From: Chromobotia macracanthus
Lineage: Eukaryota; Chordata; Actinopteri; Cypriniformes; Botiidae
Length of the DNA: 64,000 nt
Assembly: GCA_036877525.1 (NCBI GenBank)
Contig: JAZGTH010000122.1
Location: forward strand, 374,501-438,500
Reading direction: 5' to 3'
The notes below the pieces were generated by a model. The model ran no database searches. It had not been told where the DNA came from and worked only from the letters and a program-made list of their open reading frames with translations. Every line of letters begins with the position of its first letter. Position 1 is the first letter of the stretch. Below, one piece after another: positions 23,601 through 38,600 of the stretch. A program made the translations under genes and the position numbers.

Positions 23601-26600
23601 CACATTTATTTAGCAATAAACATTATCTTCTGAAATTATTATCACTTTTTAAACATCAGGGGGAGCAAACATCACTTACAACAAAGCCCAGCATCTTGTA
23701 GTCTTTCGTGTAGATGCCTTTCCTCTTTTCAGCCACGCTGGGATCGCTGTCTCCATCAAACGCAATTCTACACAGTTCAAAGATGAAATCTCTCTGCGCC
23801 TGGTGACAGATCAGAATATAATAGTTAATTGAGGTTTACTGAGGGATTCTGTTTTAACCATGAAACAGAAATATTATGAAGTATTATTATTGTCTCCAGG
23901 TCTCTTTAAGATATCAATCATCAATCATACACCTCACCTTTGTTTTTATATGTTCTCCCCTCTTAAACATGACCTGTGTTTTCACACATTCTCTTTTCTT
24001 ACACCTTGCCTGCATTTTCACATTCTCTCCTCTTACACATGACCTGTTTTCACGTTCTCCCCTCCTGACCATGCCTGTGTTTTCATATGTTCTCTCCTCT
24101 TACACCTCACCTGTGCTCACAGATTTCAGTTATATTAAACCTGCAATCCGTAACTTTTTGGTGAAAAGTAAAAAAAATATTTATTACATATATAAATATT
24201 TTCTCCTTACCTTTCTCTGCTTTGTTTGAAAAGTACATAAAGTTGTCAGGGACACACCAGCACCGCCAGCCACTCTAACATGCTCCTAATCACCCGATTA
24301 CTGATCACCTACACTTGTCGCTGCCAATCAACTATTCCATATAGTCTCGCTCACTCCTCACTCATCTCACAGCTATCCTTGTGACTTACCCGACTCCCGT
24401 TGTACGTATACTCACCTGAAGTCTATCCCGCGATCTCTCCATCGATGTCCATTGTTCCTACAATCCCTATCTTTAAGTAAACCTGCAAGATAAAGAGTAC
24501 TCATTGTATACATTCGCTAAGTCTTTAACATTTATCTACTACGTGCATACTTCCCTGGATCCAGCTGTCTTGACTTTGTTGCCAGTACCTACACACGATA
24601 TCTCCAATAAAGCCAAGTTAACTCAAGACTGTTAAGAAACTGTGAATACTTCTCTACATCTTGTATATTCATCCGTATGAACTATATTGCCAATACACCT
24701 GCTGTTGTTAGCTCTTACCTTCATGTGCTCTTGGGTGCATGCTGACAGAAGACCAGACCAAATAAAGGAATAAGGAATTCTACAGTTGTTTTCATTATGG
24801 ATACCTGTAACCCCACAGCTCCAGATGTTTGGGGTTACCAAATGGTTAACTCTCCCCGGGCTTCCCTCACTCCGATCACTGCCCCATGATCTTCCTCTGC
24901 CAGTCCAATGGTCCTTCCAGCTACATACTCACGTGAGGCAGTGAAATGTAGCAGATTTTGGCTCCAATGCTCCCTATATACCAAAATGCAGGCCCACCAA
25001 TTAATTTCTGAGAAATGAATCCAAAGTAGCCTTCATCATCTTGCTCCTGATTAGCTGTCGGCTGCTATGGCTTCGCTCGAGCTGGAACTCCAATAGCCCC
25101 ATTATTAACTCCTTCGACTGATTCACATGCCATTTCAAAGAGATCTTCAGACAATCTGTTGGCACACTGTCTATCCAGAATCAACTCTTTCGTTTGCACC
25201 AAGGAAAATCATCTGTTACTAACCCTACAGTTCCGCACACTCGCCGCTGACAATGAATGGAACGAGATAGCGCTCTTCACCGCCTACCGATCCACATATT
25301 CGATTGCACATGGCTGCCTGTGCAATCTCCAAGACCCCTCATCATCTTTCCACCGGTAAACTGGTCACTCTTCCCATTTCACACAGGCCATGATCCTATT
25401 TCAGAGTTGATTTTGCCAACGATCTCCCCAACTCAGAATACCACACCTGCATACTAGTGGGGTAGATCAATTCTCCAAGGCTAGCAAACTCATACCCCTC
25501 AAGGGTCTTCCCACCTCCTTTGAAACTGCAAAATTACAACATGTATTCTGTAAATTTGGCATCCCAGAGAATACTGCCTCCGATCGTGGGCCACAGTTCA
25601 TATTCCAAGTATAGAAATCTTTCTTCAAGCTACTAGGAGTCTCAGTCAGTTTGTCATTTGGTTATCATCCCAAAACTAATGGCCAGACCCTGAGAGGAGT
25701 TTTCAGGAGGTGGTGACCACCTTTCTCAAAAATGCAGTTTCCTCACACTCTGGGCCAAACTGGACGCTGCCTGACAATGAGAGATGCATTGCCTTCTCGC
25801 TTCCAAGCTCACCCTTTTATTTCTCCAAGGCAGGTGAGGCTGCTTTCATTGGATGCATTGCTTCCTCACGCACCTCCCACCTCCATGCCACGACTGGTGG
25901 CTCAGCCTCCTCTCTGGCTCGATCCGGGCATCACTCCAGGCATGTCTGTCACCCCCCTGGTGCCACTCGCATGGAGTCTGGGGGCCTGGCTAGCCCTCCC
26001 CAGCCTGCCCTGTTGGCTCCTGAGGATGATCAGACTCAGCTACGTGATTCAGTTCAGCAGGCACCTGCCCAGGTTTAGAGGCATCCTCTCTACCTATTTA
26101 GTAGACAGCAATGCCTTCGTCCTGTGAGGAGAGATTGCAGTCCTGCTGGGGAAGGATCGCAGAGACCGTCCTTGCCGTGCTAAAATTCGCATCCTAAGGC
26201 ATTCGCATCCTCAACTACCTCGACAACTAACTCATTCTGGCACACTCTTGAGGGCAGTTGTGAGAACACAGAAACCTTGTGCTCCGGCACCTCAGCCATC
26301 TAGGGCTTTGGGTCAACTGAGAAACGAGCAATCTCTCCCAAACACAAGGCATCTCTGTTCTCAATACGGAGTTGGACTCTGTCACTACCACTGGTGGTGC
26401 GCCTCTCAAATGAGCGTGCAGTCACTGCTGTGATGCCTGAACCTTTTCAGAGGCAAGACGGCGGTCCCACTGAAACTTTTTCAGAGGCTCCTGTGGCAAG
26501 ATGTTTATGTTTACACTGTATGTTTCAACTCTCCTGCCATCTCCTCCTCAGTAGAGAATCTATCCCCAGGCCATCTAGCTGATATGGAGTCAATTTGGGG

Positions 26601-29600
26601 AGGCACAGGTGGACCTGTTTGCCTCCCAGGAGTCCTCCAACTGCCAGCTGTTTTACTCCCTGTCCGAGGCCCCCCTCGGCATAGATGCATTGGCACAAAG
26701 GTGGCTCCAGGGTCTGCGCAAGGATGAGGAGCAGGTCGTGCCATACTAGCCCATGTGCACATTGCTTTTTGCAGGAAGGGTTGGAATGGAGGTTGTCTCT
26801 TTCCACCCTAAATGTGTATGTGGCTGCTATCTCAGCCCATCACTTAACAGTAGAAGGTAAGTATGTAGGGAAGCATAAGCTTGTCATCAGATTCCTAAAG
26901 AGTACCCAGAGACTAAGTCCTCCAAGGCTGGCCATCTTTCCCGCTTGGGACATTTCTGGGCTACGGGGAGCCCCTTTCGAGTCAGTCAGGCCGAAGAGCC
27001 TGTCTCTTAAGACCATGCTCACCTTTATCAATAGGGTTGGGAACCTGTAGGCATTGTCAGTCAGTGTTTCTTGCCTAGAGTTTGGGCCTGTCTACTCTCA
27101 TTCTATCTTGAGAAACAGGCCTGGCAACATACCCAAGGTTCCCACCTCACCTTTTAAAGACCAGGTTGGTGAACCTGCAAGCACCGCTTGTGGAGGAGGC
27201 AGACCCAGGCATTTCTTTGTTTTGTCCCATTTGTGGCCTGAGCATCAGAAACTCTGATCATCTCTTCATCTGCTTCAAAGGCCAAAAGAAGAGAAAGGTC
27301 TGTCTCCAAACAGAGGTTGGGTACCACTCCCAAGGCATGTTGTGCCCCTCAGACTGAGAGTTCACACGACTAGGAGTGTTGCCTCTTCCAGGGCATTGGC
27401 CAGACATCTGCAGAGCTGTGGCTCCTCCACCGAGACAGGAAAAAAAATTGTATTCCTTTGCAGCGATTTCCCATTGGCGAACCCTGCATTGAGATTCCTT
27501 CAGCACATGTCGGCGAGCAGGCTCGGCGGAGAAGCCTCACACTAAACCCAAGAACTCGTGTGTATGCCCACAGTCAACCCTTGTACTGAGCTAGGTGCTC
27601 CATATGTAGGAATTCCCCCTTGGTAATCCTATTTGTGAACCTGTGTCTTTCCCTTTGCACTTTAATGCTGCCAGTCTATTGACAGTGGTGCGCCCTCCCA
27701 CTAGGTAGGACATGCAGACCTCTCTCATAGGTAGTACTGCCTCAGTCCTTATCTCATCTCCACGCGTTACCTCCTTTAGCAGGGTGTGGCCTCCACAGTG
27801 CCCTTACCCTGGAACAGGGCACTTCCCCAGTGCTTTCTCACAGCTATAGCCAGCGAGGAAGTTTACGGAGCGCTGGAAAGGTTACGGAGCGCTGGAGGCT
27901 GGGAAACTATCATACAGCCTTGCTTGCAGCCTTGCTTGCCCAGCCTTGATTGTAGGAACTATCATACAGTCCTCAAACATCAGTACATTGACGTAACATT
28001 AAATGTGACTGAAAGGAAACGTCTCAGTTGCATTTGTAGTCCTTGTTCCCTGAAGAAGGGTACAGAGATGCTACATCCCACCTGTAGCAAGCCTGATTCA
28101 CTGCTGTTTGGCCTATGCTCAGTGCCTCAATTATTCCAAAATCTTTTTTTTTGATGAACACAAAAGGTAAGAACAGTGTGGAAAACAGATTTTGCATTTT
28201 TACAGGAGAAAGGAACAAAACCAAACGATAAATATATAACAGAGATGAAAAATGAAATGAAATAAACAGATTGAAACAGCTCATTAAGACTATTACTGAT
28301 TGGTAAGAAACCACCTTATCAAGTACTTTAGCAAGAAAGTCAGAACATCATTTATTCAAATGGTCTAAATGTGTGGTAGCTTTCATTAGTTCAGTCAATT
28401 CTTTATTCTTAAACCAAATACAAACCTACAAACCCTAGTATCCCTAATAACACCATGTTTTCTGTTTTCAGTTTTATACGTCTTTGACAATTTTTCTATC
28501 ATGTGTTTTATTTTTCATTAAATGTAAAGCTGCTACATTGCAATGCAACATTGTAATTGTCAGGGAGACACCCCCGCAGCCAACCACGCCACATGCTCCT
28601 AATCACCTGAGTTCTAATCATACACACATGCCACCGCTAATCAACACAAAGTTCTGTTCTCCCTTGTTTTCCTTTGCTATTTGAACCTACAATACAGAGG
28701 ATGACTCTGTACACAAAACAGCTAATTGTGCACTTATGCTAAACTGCTAATAGAGATTATACATGTTTCCTGTCATTGCTTTTTGGGCTAACATATGTTG
28801 TTACGTTTATCCAAGTAATGGTCTGATTTTCCTGATGATATTTTGCTGTTTGGAATTTCTCTGGTTGGACTAAAAAGACCAATAAAGTTGTTGTATTTAC
28901 ACTTATCTGCTTGTTCTCCTGTGTGTATGCTGACAGAAGACCGCACCTGAAAAACTTTTATTTTCAGGTCTAATTTTTGACATCTAATGTCAGAACACTC
29001 ATTTAGCCTCACTGCCGATTTATGGTTGTACTGTTGTTTCTCTGACCACTTTATCAAAACCTGTCCTACTCATCCCCCAGCCCTGCTGTGAGTACTTTAC
29101 AAATAAGTCCTGCTATGTCTACTCTCAGACTCCTTACAGTTCATATCATAAGTCTTATCTGCTCCTTACCAGTACAAGCCCTCCTAGACTCCGGATCCTC
29201 AGGGAATTTCATCTCCCAATCACTCCTTAACCACCTTCCATTACCCCGTAAGAAACATTCCCATCCGTTCCAGGTTGTATTCAGCAAGCAAGCAACTACA
29301 TATCTTTCACAAATCTTTCACTGTGCCATTGACATGCTGCTTGGGGCGAAACTCCCGAAGGGTAGAATTTACCCCTTGTCCATCTCTGAACGCAAGGCCA
29401 TGGAAGAGTACATCAAGGAGGCTCTAGATTAACAGTTCATCTGTCCGTCCACCTCTCCGGCTGCCTCAAGGTTTTTCTTCGTGGGGAAAAAGGACGGAGG
29501 CTTGAGACCATGTATTGATTATCATATCCTTAACTCCCAAACTGTTAAATTCCCCTATCTACTTCCCCTGGTCTCGGCCGCCCTCGAGAACCTCTGTATT

Positions 29601-32600
29601 TTTACTAAGTTGGACCTGTAAGGCTCATATAACTTTGTTCAAATCGGGAAGGGGATGAGTGGTTAGTAATGCCCTATGGTCTTTCTAATTCCCCATCTGT
29701 CTTTCCGTGATTTATTAATGAGGTGTTCCAGGAGTTCCATTATCATTTTGTTATCATCTATATAGACAGTATTTTGATCTACTGCCGGAACCTGGCTGAA
29801 CATCGCTGACATGTTGAGCAGGTCCTGCTTAAGTTAAGAGTGTATCAGTTGTTCCTAAAACTTGAGAATGCAAGTTCCACAAGACGACCATTAATTTCCT
29901 CGGTCATGATATCAGTCCCGAGGGTGTCCAGATGGACCAGGGTAAGGTCCAAGCTATCTGTGGTTGGCCAAGGCACCAAACAGTTACAGAACTCCAACGT
30001 TTTACAGGCTTTTTCTATTTTCTGTTGTTTTATTTAAAATTTCAGACTTTTTATGAAAGCCTTCAAAAAACTCAAACATACCTTCTGTACTGCTCTGATT
30101 CTTAAACACCCCAATCTTCAGCTCCCCTTTATCATGGAGACTGATGCCTCCACTGTCAGGATTGGAACAGTACTATCACAATACCATGGAGAGCCACCAC
30201 TCCTGCAGCCATGTGCCTATTACTCCAAGAAGCATTGAAGCAGAACTATGACATCAGAAATCATGAGTGCTGGCCATCAAGCTGGCCTTAGAAGAATGGA
30301 GACACTGGGTGGAGGAAGCTTAACATCCCTTTACTGTTATAACCGATCACAAGAATCTGGAATACATTCAAGATGCTAAAAGATTAAATCTCCATCAAGC
30401 CCACTAGGTACTCTTCTTCAACAAATTTCAATTCGACATAACCTACCGTCCTGGATCCAAGAGTGTCAGAGCCGATTTACTTTTACATATTCATCAACCT
30501 GACAGTTCATCTCCTTTCGAACCCATCCTCCCTCCAGTCATCGTAATAAGTCCTATTCTGTGAGATCTGGATGAGCAAATTCACATAGCCACCCGCCTGC
30601 TCCAGTGGGAGGCCCAGAAGGTAACACTTACATACCCTCCTCTCGCCGTCTAAACCTTCTGGGCTTACTTGATGCTTCTCCAGGCTCTGGACACCCAGGC
30701 AGCCAGAAAACTTTGCTCCTCCAAGATCGGTACTGATGGCCCAATATGGCCCGAGATATCTACCAGTACATTACAGGATGCTCAGTCTGTGCCAATTCTA
30801 GTACTTCATGTCAACTTTCCTTTGGTAAACTGGCTCCACTACCCATACCAAAAAGGTCACGGTCCCACATCGGAGTCGATTTCATTACTGACCTTCCCAA
30901 CTCTGATTCTCACATCTGTATCCTAGTAATTGTCGACTGCTTCTCCAAAGCCTGTAAACCTTTTCCCCTAAAAGGTTTCCCCACCTCCTTCGAAACAGTT
31001 GAACTTCAATACCAACACATCTTTCACAATTTTGGTCCCACCCCACCCCCCAACCCCCTTCCCCCCCTTAGCTAACAACGCCGACACGCTCCCAATCACC
31101 CAAGTTCTAATCATGCACACCCGCCACCGCCAATCAAACAACACATAAAGCCACACTCACTCCACCTCTTCATCCGGTTTCTTATTTTGCTGTTAGGATT
31201 TACCTGACTCTTCCTCATTGAATACTCACCTGGTATCTCTCCAGCCTATTCCAGTTACCACCTGTTCTCCCTTGTTCTCCTTCGGTACTCGAACCTGCAA
31301 TGCAGAGGAAGACTCTGTACACACAACAGCTAAGTGTGCACTTATGCTAAACTGGTAATAGAGATTATATCTGTTTCCTGTCATCGCTGTGTGTTCCAAC
31401 ATACGCTGTTATGTTTATCCAAGTAATGGATCATTTTTTCTGATGATATTGTGCTGTTTGGAACTGTTCTGGTTGGACTAGAAGACCAATAACGTTTTTG
31501 TATTTACACATACCTGCTTGTTCTCCTGTTTGTATGCTGACAGTAATAAGCACTGTATACATCAATTTAAATTGAATTGAATATCGATTTCCAATGGAAC
31601 TGTACCAGAGACGTGTAGCTGGCAGGAATGTTTTTATGTATTAGTGCAGGATCAAGTTGACACTGAGACAAATTTAACTTATCAAGTCAGATATAAAAGG
31701 TGTATTCGTTAATGTCAAGGTGAGAGGCTAGACAGACATTTCAGGATTAAAATCAATGTCAACATGTCAACGTGAAAACCTGACTGATGTGTCTTTTCTT
31801 AAAACATATATACATTCAGTTTTAGATGTGACTATCAGGGATATGCATATCATCATTGCTGAAACAACATATCATGCAGGCTTATGTTCTATTGTCCAAG
31901 TTTGCTGAGCATGCTCACTGTAGCCTCACTTTCCTGTTCCTACCTTAACCCAGTGTAGGCTGCTGTAGCTCATCTGTTGTGTGTTAATTGTCTGCATATT
32001 TCTGCTTGTAACAAAGGTCTTTAAGAGTTACTGTTTACTTTCTATCATCTGACCTTTGCCATTAACAAGACATTTTCACAGAAGGGGAAGGCTATCTCAA
32101 AACAGAGGTTGGCCCATTGGATTGTGGAGGCTATTTCTATGGCCTACCAATCACAGGGACAGCAGCGCCCCTTTGTTATCAGGGTGCAATCCACTAGGGG
32201 AGTTGCATCCTCCTTGGCTCTGGCTAAGGGCGCCTCATTAACAGAGATATGCGGAGCTGGGCTACACCCAACACCTTTGCAAAGTTTTACAATCTCCATG
32301 GTTACCAAAACCTGGTTACGACCCGCATTCTGCAAGGCGACTAAGACGGCGACCGGGTGGGTGTATCGCTTGCTCTCGCACCTTTTCCCTCTGCCAGGGT
32401 GATAACTTGTGTTATTCAATCCTATTTGCTGTATAGGACAGAGGACATCTTTAGGGTTCATTTTCAACTTGGCAGAGGAGTTGTCTACTAGGCCTGGTAC
32501 TCGTGCGCATGGCCCTGATAGTAGGTAAGCCCATATACCAGTGCTAGGTGCTCCATACGTGTGGATAACCCCATATGTTGCATAGTCCACAGGTCAAGTT

Positions 32601-35600
32601 CCCTTACGGTGAAACCCTGTGTCTTCCCCTTGGTAGAGTCTACCAAGTCTATCTCTACCTCACTGTTGTAGCTAGGCTCCCTCTCAGGGGATAGAGACAT
32701 TTACATTTATTCATTTAGCAGACGCTTTTATCCGAAGTGACTTACAATTGCGGAATACAACAAGCGAGTCAACCTGAAGAGGCAACTAGACACAATAAGT
32801 GCTCATAATACAAGTTGCAGACATTGCTCAGAGTATCATATGCTACAACAAGGGAAAGATTTAAAGGGAAGAGGGATAGGAAATGAAGGGAAAGGATTTT
32901 TTTTATGATGAGGTTAAGTGCTCACGAAAGAGATGTGTTTTCAGCTGTCTTTTGAATATTGCCAGGGATTCTGCATTACGGATGAAGACAGGAAGATCAT
33001 TCCACCAGCATGAGCATCTTCTCAGCAAGAGAAGAGACCTTCTCAGCAAGTTCCCATACATGTACTACCCCATGGGTATGTCCATATGTTGTATGTACCA
33101 CATGGTACCTATTATTAATAGAACGTGGTGTCCGTAGTGTTTCCCCATCAGCTGAAGGGGTATGCTGTCCCAACTTTGCCCAGTGGCTGGCCACTGCTCA
33201 GGCCTTATTTGGTAAGTATTCATCCCACCTATGTTGGGAGGCGCCTTACACGCAAGCTGGAAGTTTGCAATGTGGCGGAAGCAAACGTTACGAGGCACAC
33301 TACGGCTTGCCCGTGTCTGCTCCGCTTAGCTCGTAGCACAGTTTAGCTCCTGTGGCGCGTTGTATAGGGATCCCTAGTTTCGTCATCGTCACAACGTCCA
33401 GTGACCAACAGAAAGAGAACGAAATGTTGTGTCGATGACACTTGGGGCTTGTTCTTGGGAGCCAAGCAAGTTTGTTCTGCTGAGGAATCGGTCACGACCC
33501 ACAGTGGTGCATTTCAATACTGTGACATGAGGGACACCACATCTTGTTCCCTCTATCAGGGAACAAGAGTTACATACAGAACCGAGACATTTTCCTCTTA
33601 TTGTGTAACCGCTCAGACATTGTTAATTTTTTGTAACATATTTGTGCATAAGTGAATTTTATAGTTAAAGTAGTTTGTCGTATGATCATCCTTATGTGGT
33701 CGAGAACAAGAATGTCAAAAACACTGAATGCACCAGCTCTGAATTCAGCTGCTCTTTGCAGATGGTGGTAAAATCAAGTTGTGCTAAAGTCTCTAACTTT
33801 TGCCTGAGACATTTTGACATTTCTGATAAATTTATGTAGTTTTTATTTTTCATTATCATATCTCATTATCATTCTCAGAGTCCTTTCAGTCCCACAAATA
33901 ATGGACAGAATATTTCATTCACTGGCCTGGTCGTTGGGATCCATTTTGGTCATCATGCGCTCTTCCAGAAGGTTGAAGGTTAAGACCTGCAGCACATAGA
34001 GTTGATGAGCCATCTCAGCTTTCACTGGTCGATTCCCACGAATGATGTGCTGGAAGACATGTAAGGAGCGTTATTGAGGAAATTTGCAATTGTGTTTGCT
34101 AGTTATGGGTGTAACAGTTACAATTCAAATGTAAATGCAAATTTAAATATGATCAGGTCGTAATGCGTAAGACATGGGAAATGCAATTGCAAATGTAGTA
34201 CATTCAGCTTTAGGTGCTTTACATTTATTTATTACTACTGAATTTGTTACAAAGTATGAGTGGGAAAGGACATGGATCACACACAATATTTCTGACACTT
34301 ACATTGAGTATGATACCACGCAGATGTTTTTGTGCCAGTGTACTTGCCATTTCCTGCAATAAACACACACATTTACTTACATAAATGGAGACATTTCATA
34401 GACTTCTATTGTATTTATACACAATTAGTTATAAACATTATAACCTAACACTAACATCTCAGGTTACATACATACCTGGTGCTGAGACAGGAAACAAGGC
34501 ACTGTGTCAGGCTTGACGCTATGGGGCACATGCTTCAGGTGTGTCTGAGTCTGTACATCAGGCCTATTTATAGTCAGGTCAAGGTCATGTTGCATATCCT
34601 TGCATACTAGAAAACCTTTAATAGGCACCTGCAAAATACATCATCAGATTCAAGTCTGAAGGAAGGCAATGCAGGCAAGACCGAGGTGTGGCAAAACGAT
34701 GCAGCATCTCAGGTCTTATGCTACTGGCCTGAGCTTTGGACCTACATCCTCAAAGCTCTAACTGGACATAATAAGTGAACTCTTTCATGCTTAAGGCTTG
34801 AAGTATAACTGGGTGACCAGCCGCAGCAGGCACCTTGGGCATATAATCTGGTCTAAAGTACAAAATTGGCTTTAACAACGCCAGAAGCGAAATCCAAGCA
34901 GGCAGGGTCTACTGATAGAGCCTGTAGATTTCTAATACTCTTTTGAGCAATGTAAGAGCTAAAAGTAGAGCCACCTCAAGAATCAGAAACTTTTCCAAGG
35001 CTGGCTACAGGGGTCATAAATGGAGCTGCAGAAAAATCAATAGTTTGGTGCCACATATCACAGAAAGGCCTCAGCCACCTGGCATGTAGAAAACAATACA
35101 CCAGGGGGTGTCTTCAAATAGATTTGTGGCTAACAGACACAGCGACCACATAAACCTTAAGGGTAGCCGAGGCCAACCCTGCAGAGAGACGTTCTTGAAG
35201 AAACTCCAGCACTGAACCAATAGGGCAATGAACTAGATCAACATGGTGTGGCCCACACTTTGACGCAAAGCACTGCCAATTCATGCCTGCCTCGACAGGA
35301 TATTTGCTCCCAGATTTGTATGCCCTGGGATATACATCGCTCTAATGGACAGCAACCTGGTTTCTGACCAAAGAAGGATCTGCTGTGCCACCCAGAACAA
35401 GGGGCGCAAATGGAGCCCTCCTTGGTAATTCAAGAACAAGACCACTGTGGTGTTGTCTGTACGGACAAAAATGTGTCCACACACATGAAGGTGCATGGCA
35501 ACATCTTGAATCTGTATTTCCTCAGAGACTAATTCAAGTTACGCAAAACCAGAATTGCATGCAGAAATGGACAACGCTGTAGAGGGGGAGAGATAGTCAC

Positions 35601-38600
35601 AAGCGTCTCTTCTACCCTCGTCACATATCTTACTCATGCAAACCCACAACGGAAGAATAAGTATTCATGGCAGGGAGAAAAACACAAGCCGAATATGACT
35701 TCTTCCATATTCTTCCATGACTTTCAGACCTTGTGTGAAAATCAGGGAAGAATGCGAGATTGCGGTGAGGAGGCTGTTAGATGATAAAAACCTCCAAATT
35801 AGATCTTTTAATGTGCTGTCTTTCGTCTGACCACTGAAGGCTCAGCTTCTCTACAGTACGAGAAACCACCTTAACCAGCTCCTCAAACGTGGTAGATTGT
35901 CAACCGATGCTGACAGCATGAGCTCACTGTCCAGCCCAGAAGCGACCGCTGAGCGGGATTCTGAAGCTGGCATGCGCTCATCTGATTCGGCTGAGAGCAC
36001 GAGAGAAAAGACAGGGCCCGTCTCTCGCTGCTCCTCTGCCAAATTGAGCTACGAGCCCCACAAGTGCAGCCCTGCTCTGCTTCAGCAGAAATGGGACCCA
36101 ACCTGCAAGGTGCAGCTGCCCGACTCCCATCTGCATTTAAAAGAGTCAGGTAGGAGCAGAACATCCTCAGCGGAAGCGAGTCACACTAAGGACAGTCAGC
36201 TATCTCAAGCTCTCAACTCTCGTGTTCAACTCTCACACACTTCTTAAGTTTTTATTAGCTAACAAGTGTTTTTTAACTTACTTTGTCTCTTCTTATTTTA
36301 CAAAATTGCTTCCTAGCACTATTATCTTCTTTTTTCTCTTCATGCTTAGATCTGACTAACGTGCAGACCAGCAACCTCCCTGAAGACAAGAAGCTGATGA
36401 CATATTTTGCAGATGCCTTTTAAAGGTTTTGTGGCATGAAGGGCTACATCACATGACCTTGACCTGCCTATAAATAGGCCTGATTTTACGTGTTCAGGGT
36501 GCACCTGAAGTGTGTTCCCAATAGCATCAACCCTGAAGCAGCATCGAGTTCCCTCGAAAGAAAACCCACACTCTAACCCTAACCTTAACAGAAAACTGCA
36601 TTTTTACAATTTAAGGAAAACTTTACAATTTATAATGTCCTTCTTCTGAGGACTTCCCCAAAGAAAATTTGGGGAAGATTGGTTGGTCAGATTGGTCAGA
36701 TTTTGCTCACATTTGGGTACAAATGTGTCCCCAATATATGGTTAAGTAAAGACACAGTGTGACAATCCCCAAATATCAGCAAACCTCTTTGCAATTTAGT
36801 ATCTTTAATATCTTGGCATAATATTTGCCAAATATTTTGATAATCCAGTAAATCCCCTAGGAGGAGTATTTAAAAATTCAGAGTCTGGAATTGACATAAA
36901 AAAATCCACAATCCAAAATGGCTGAATTCCTGTTGGGCAGAGCTAATGAAAGTTGATGTTCTTGATGTGAACAATACATGTACCAAGTTTGGTGACTATA
37001 GGCAAAACCCAAACATTTTAAACAAAAGGGGCTCTACTGAGCCCCCTCACCATGCCCATGTCTAAGCTTTTGCCTACATCTAACGGCTCACCACTATGGT
37101 GTGTACCAAATTTTCAAGCATGTTTAGCACCTCAAATACATCTAAATGTGGTTTTACAGGTGCGTGCATGTATGTATGATATATGCACCGTCTTCACCAT
37201 CTAAGCCCCCTCACCATGCCAAAGTGTAAGCTTTTGCCCACATCTAAATCTTTCCCATCTGTAGACGCTTTTAAGCCTAGTTTGAAAATATTATCTATTA
37301 GTATCTTTTAAGAATGCGTTTCCATTGCAGTGAACATTTTATTTTGCTTATATGACTGTGTGTTCATTTACTGGAATTTTTCAATTTTTTCAATTTGCTG
37401 GAAATCACTTTGTTTAACAAAAGTTGTTTTAGGAAAACACAAGTGTGTGTATTTGTGTGAGAGAATGACTGTGTGAGAATGTGTGTTATGGGGATCATAT
37501 TTTGACCTTGTGGGAACATTTTTTAGCTCCATGTGAGGAAACAAGCTAATAAATCATATAAAATTACCTTTTTTGAAAATCTAAAATAGCAGGAAGTTTT
37601 CTGTGATGGGAAGGTTTAGGGGTAGAGTCAGTATAGAGGGATATAATATACAATTTGTATAATATAAAAACCATTATGTCTATTATGTAATATCATTATA
37701 AAATATAAAAACCCAACCCAGTGTGCATGTGTGTGTACCTGCCGTCTGTCCTCTGGTGTTTTGAGGAACAGGGCATTTATCAGAGCGATGGCATACGTCT
37801 GAATCTCTTGATTGGACCTGCAGGAGTGATGATACACACAGTTAGACGTATCTTGCTCTTGGACTGCTTCAGTCTTCAGGCGTGTGACTGGTGTCTCCAG
37901 AACTGTGTACAACATCAGAGGCAATCAACAGAAGACAAGAGGACCACAAAAAAGGGTTGCAGTGAAACATCAGCATTTCGTTTAAGAATTTTACAGCCGC
38001 GAATAACAGACACATTACATGTATCTCTTTAGATTTGTCACATTCTGCTTAAATGTGACGTGGTTTCCAAACTGATCACCTTAGTTGATAATTTAATTAA
38101 TTGAATTCACTTAATACCTGCTTTAAGGAGATACTAATGCATTAAAATAGCGCTAAGCTGTGAGGTTTAAACTCCCTGTAATTTTTTCATTCAGTAAATT
38201 AGATTCAGGTTTATCACAGAAGTCAGCTCTACCAGTCTGAGACAATACTTTTCTAGCTGTAGTAAACAGTATTTCCTGTTGATCATGGTGTTAGTAATTC
38301 ACCAATTAAGATACAATGAGTAATTTATCACGATTAACAAAACAGCACATTATACATTTAAACAGATTTGTTGTACTTGTGTAAACACAAATTAATGCAA
38401 ATGTTCTCCTGATGTTCTCCTCTTGCATATTATTGTGCAGCCCTAGACAAGACATAACACTTTATTAATAATTAATAACCACTACGTTACGGTGGAGGCT
38501 CCCGTACCCCCTCCGAACCACCAGAGGGAGCCATCCTCTGAATATTAGTTGTCAATCTGACTACAATTCCCATAGGGCCACATTCCTGGGGCTGATTACA

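Noticed and set aside
23930..24120. CRISPR-like array
   Set aside because: Units are imperfect tandem repeats without distinct spacers, in a vertebrate intron. It is a minisatellite.
33545..33569. Perfect palindrome as a transcription terminator or operator
   Set aside because: It matches the terminal sequence pattern of DIRS-like elements seen at 28015 and 57150, so it is part of the element's end.
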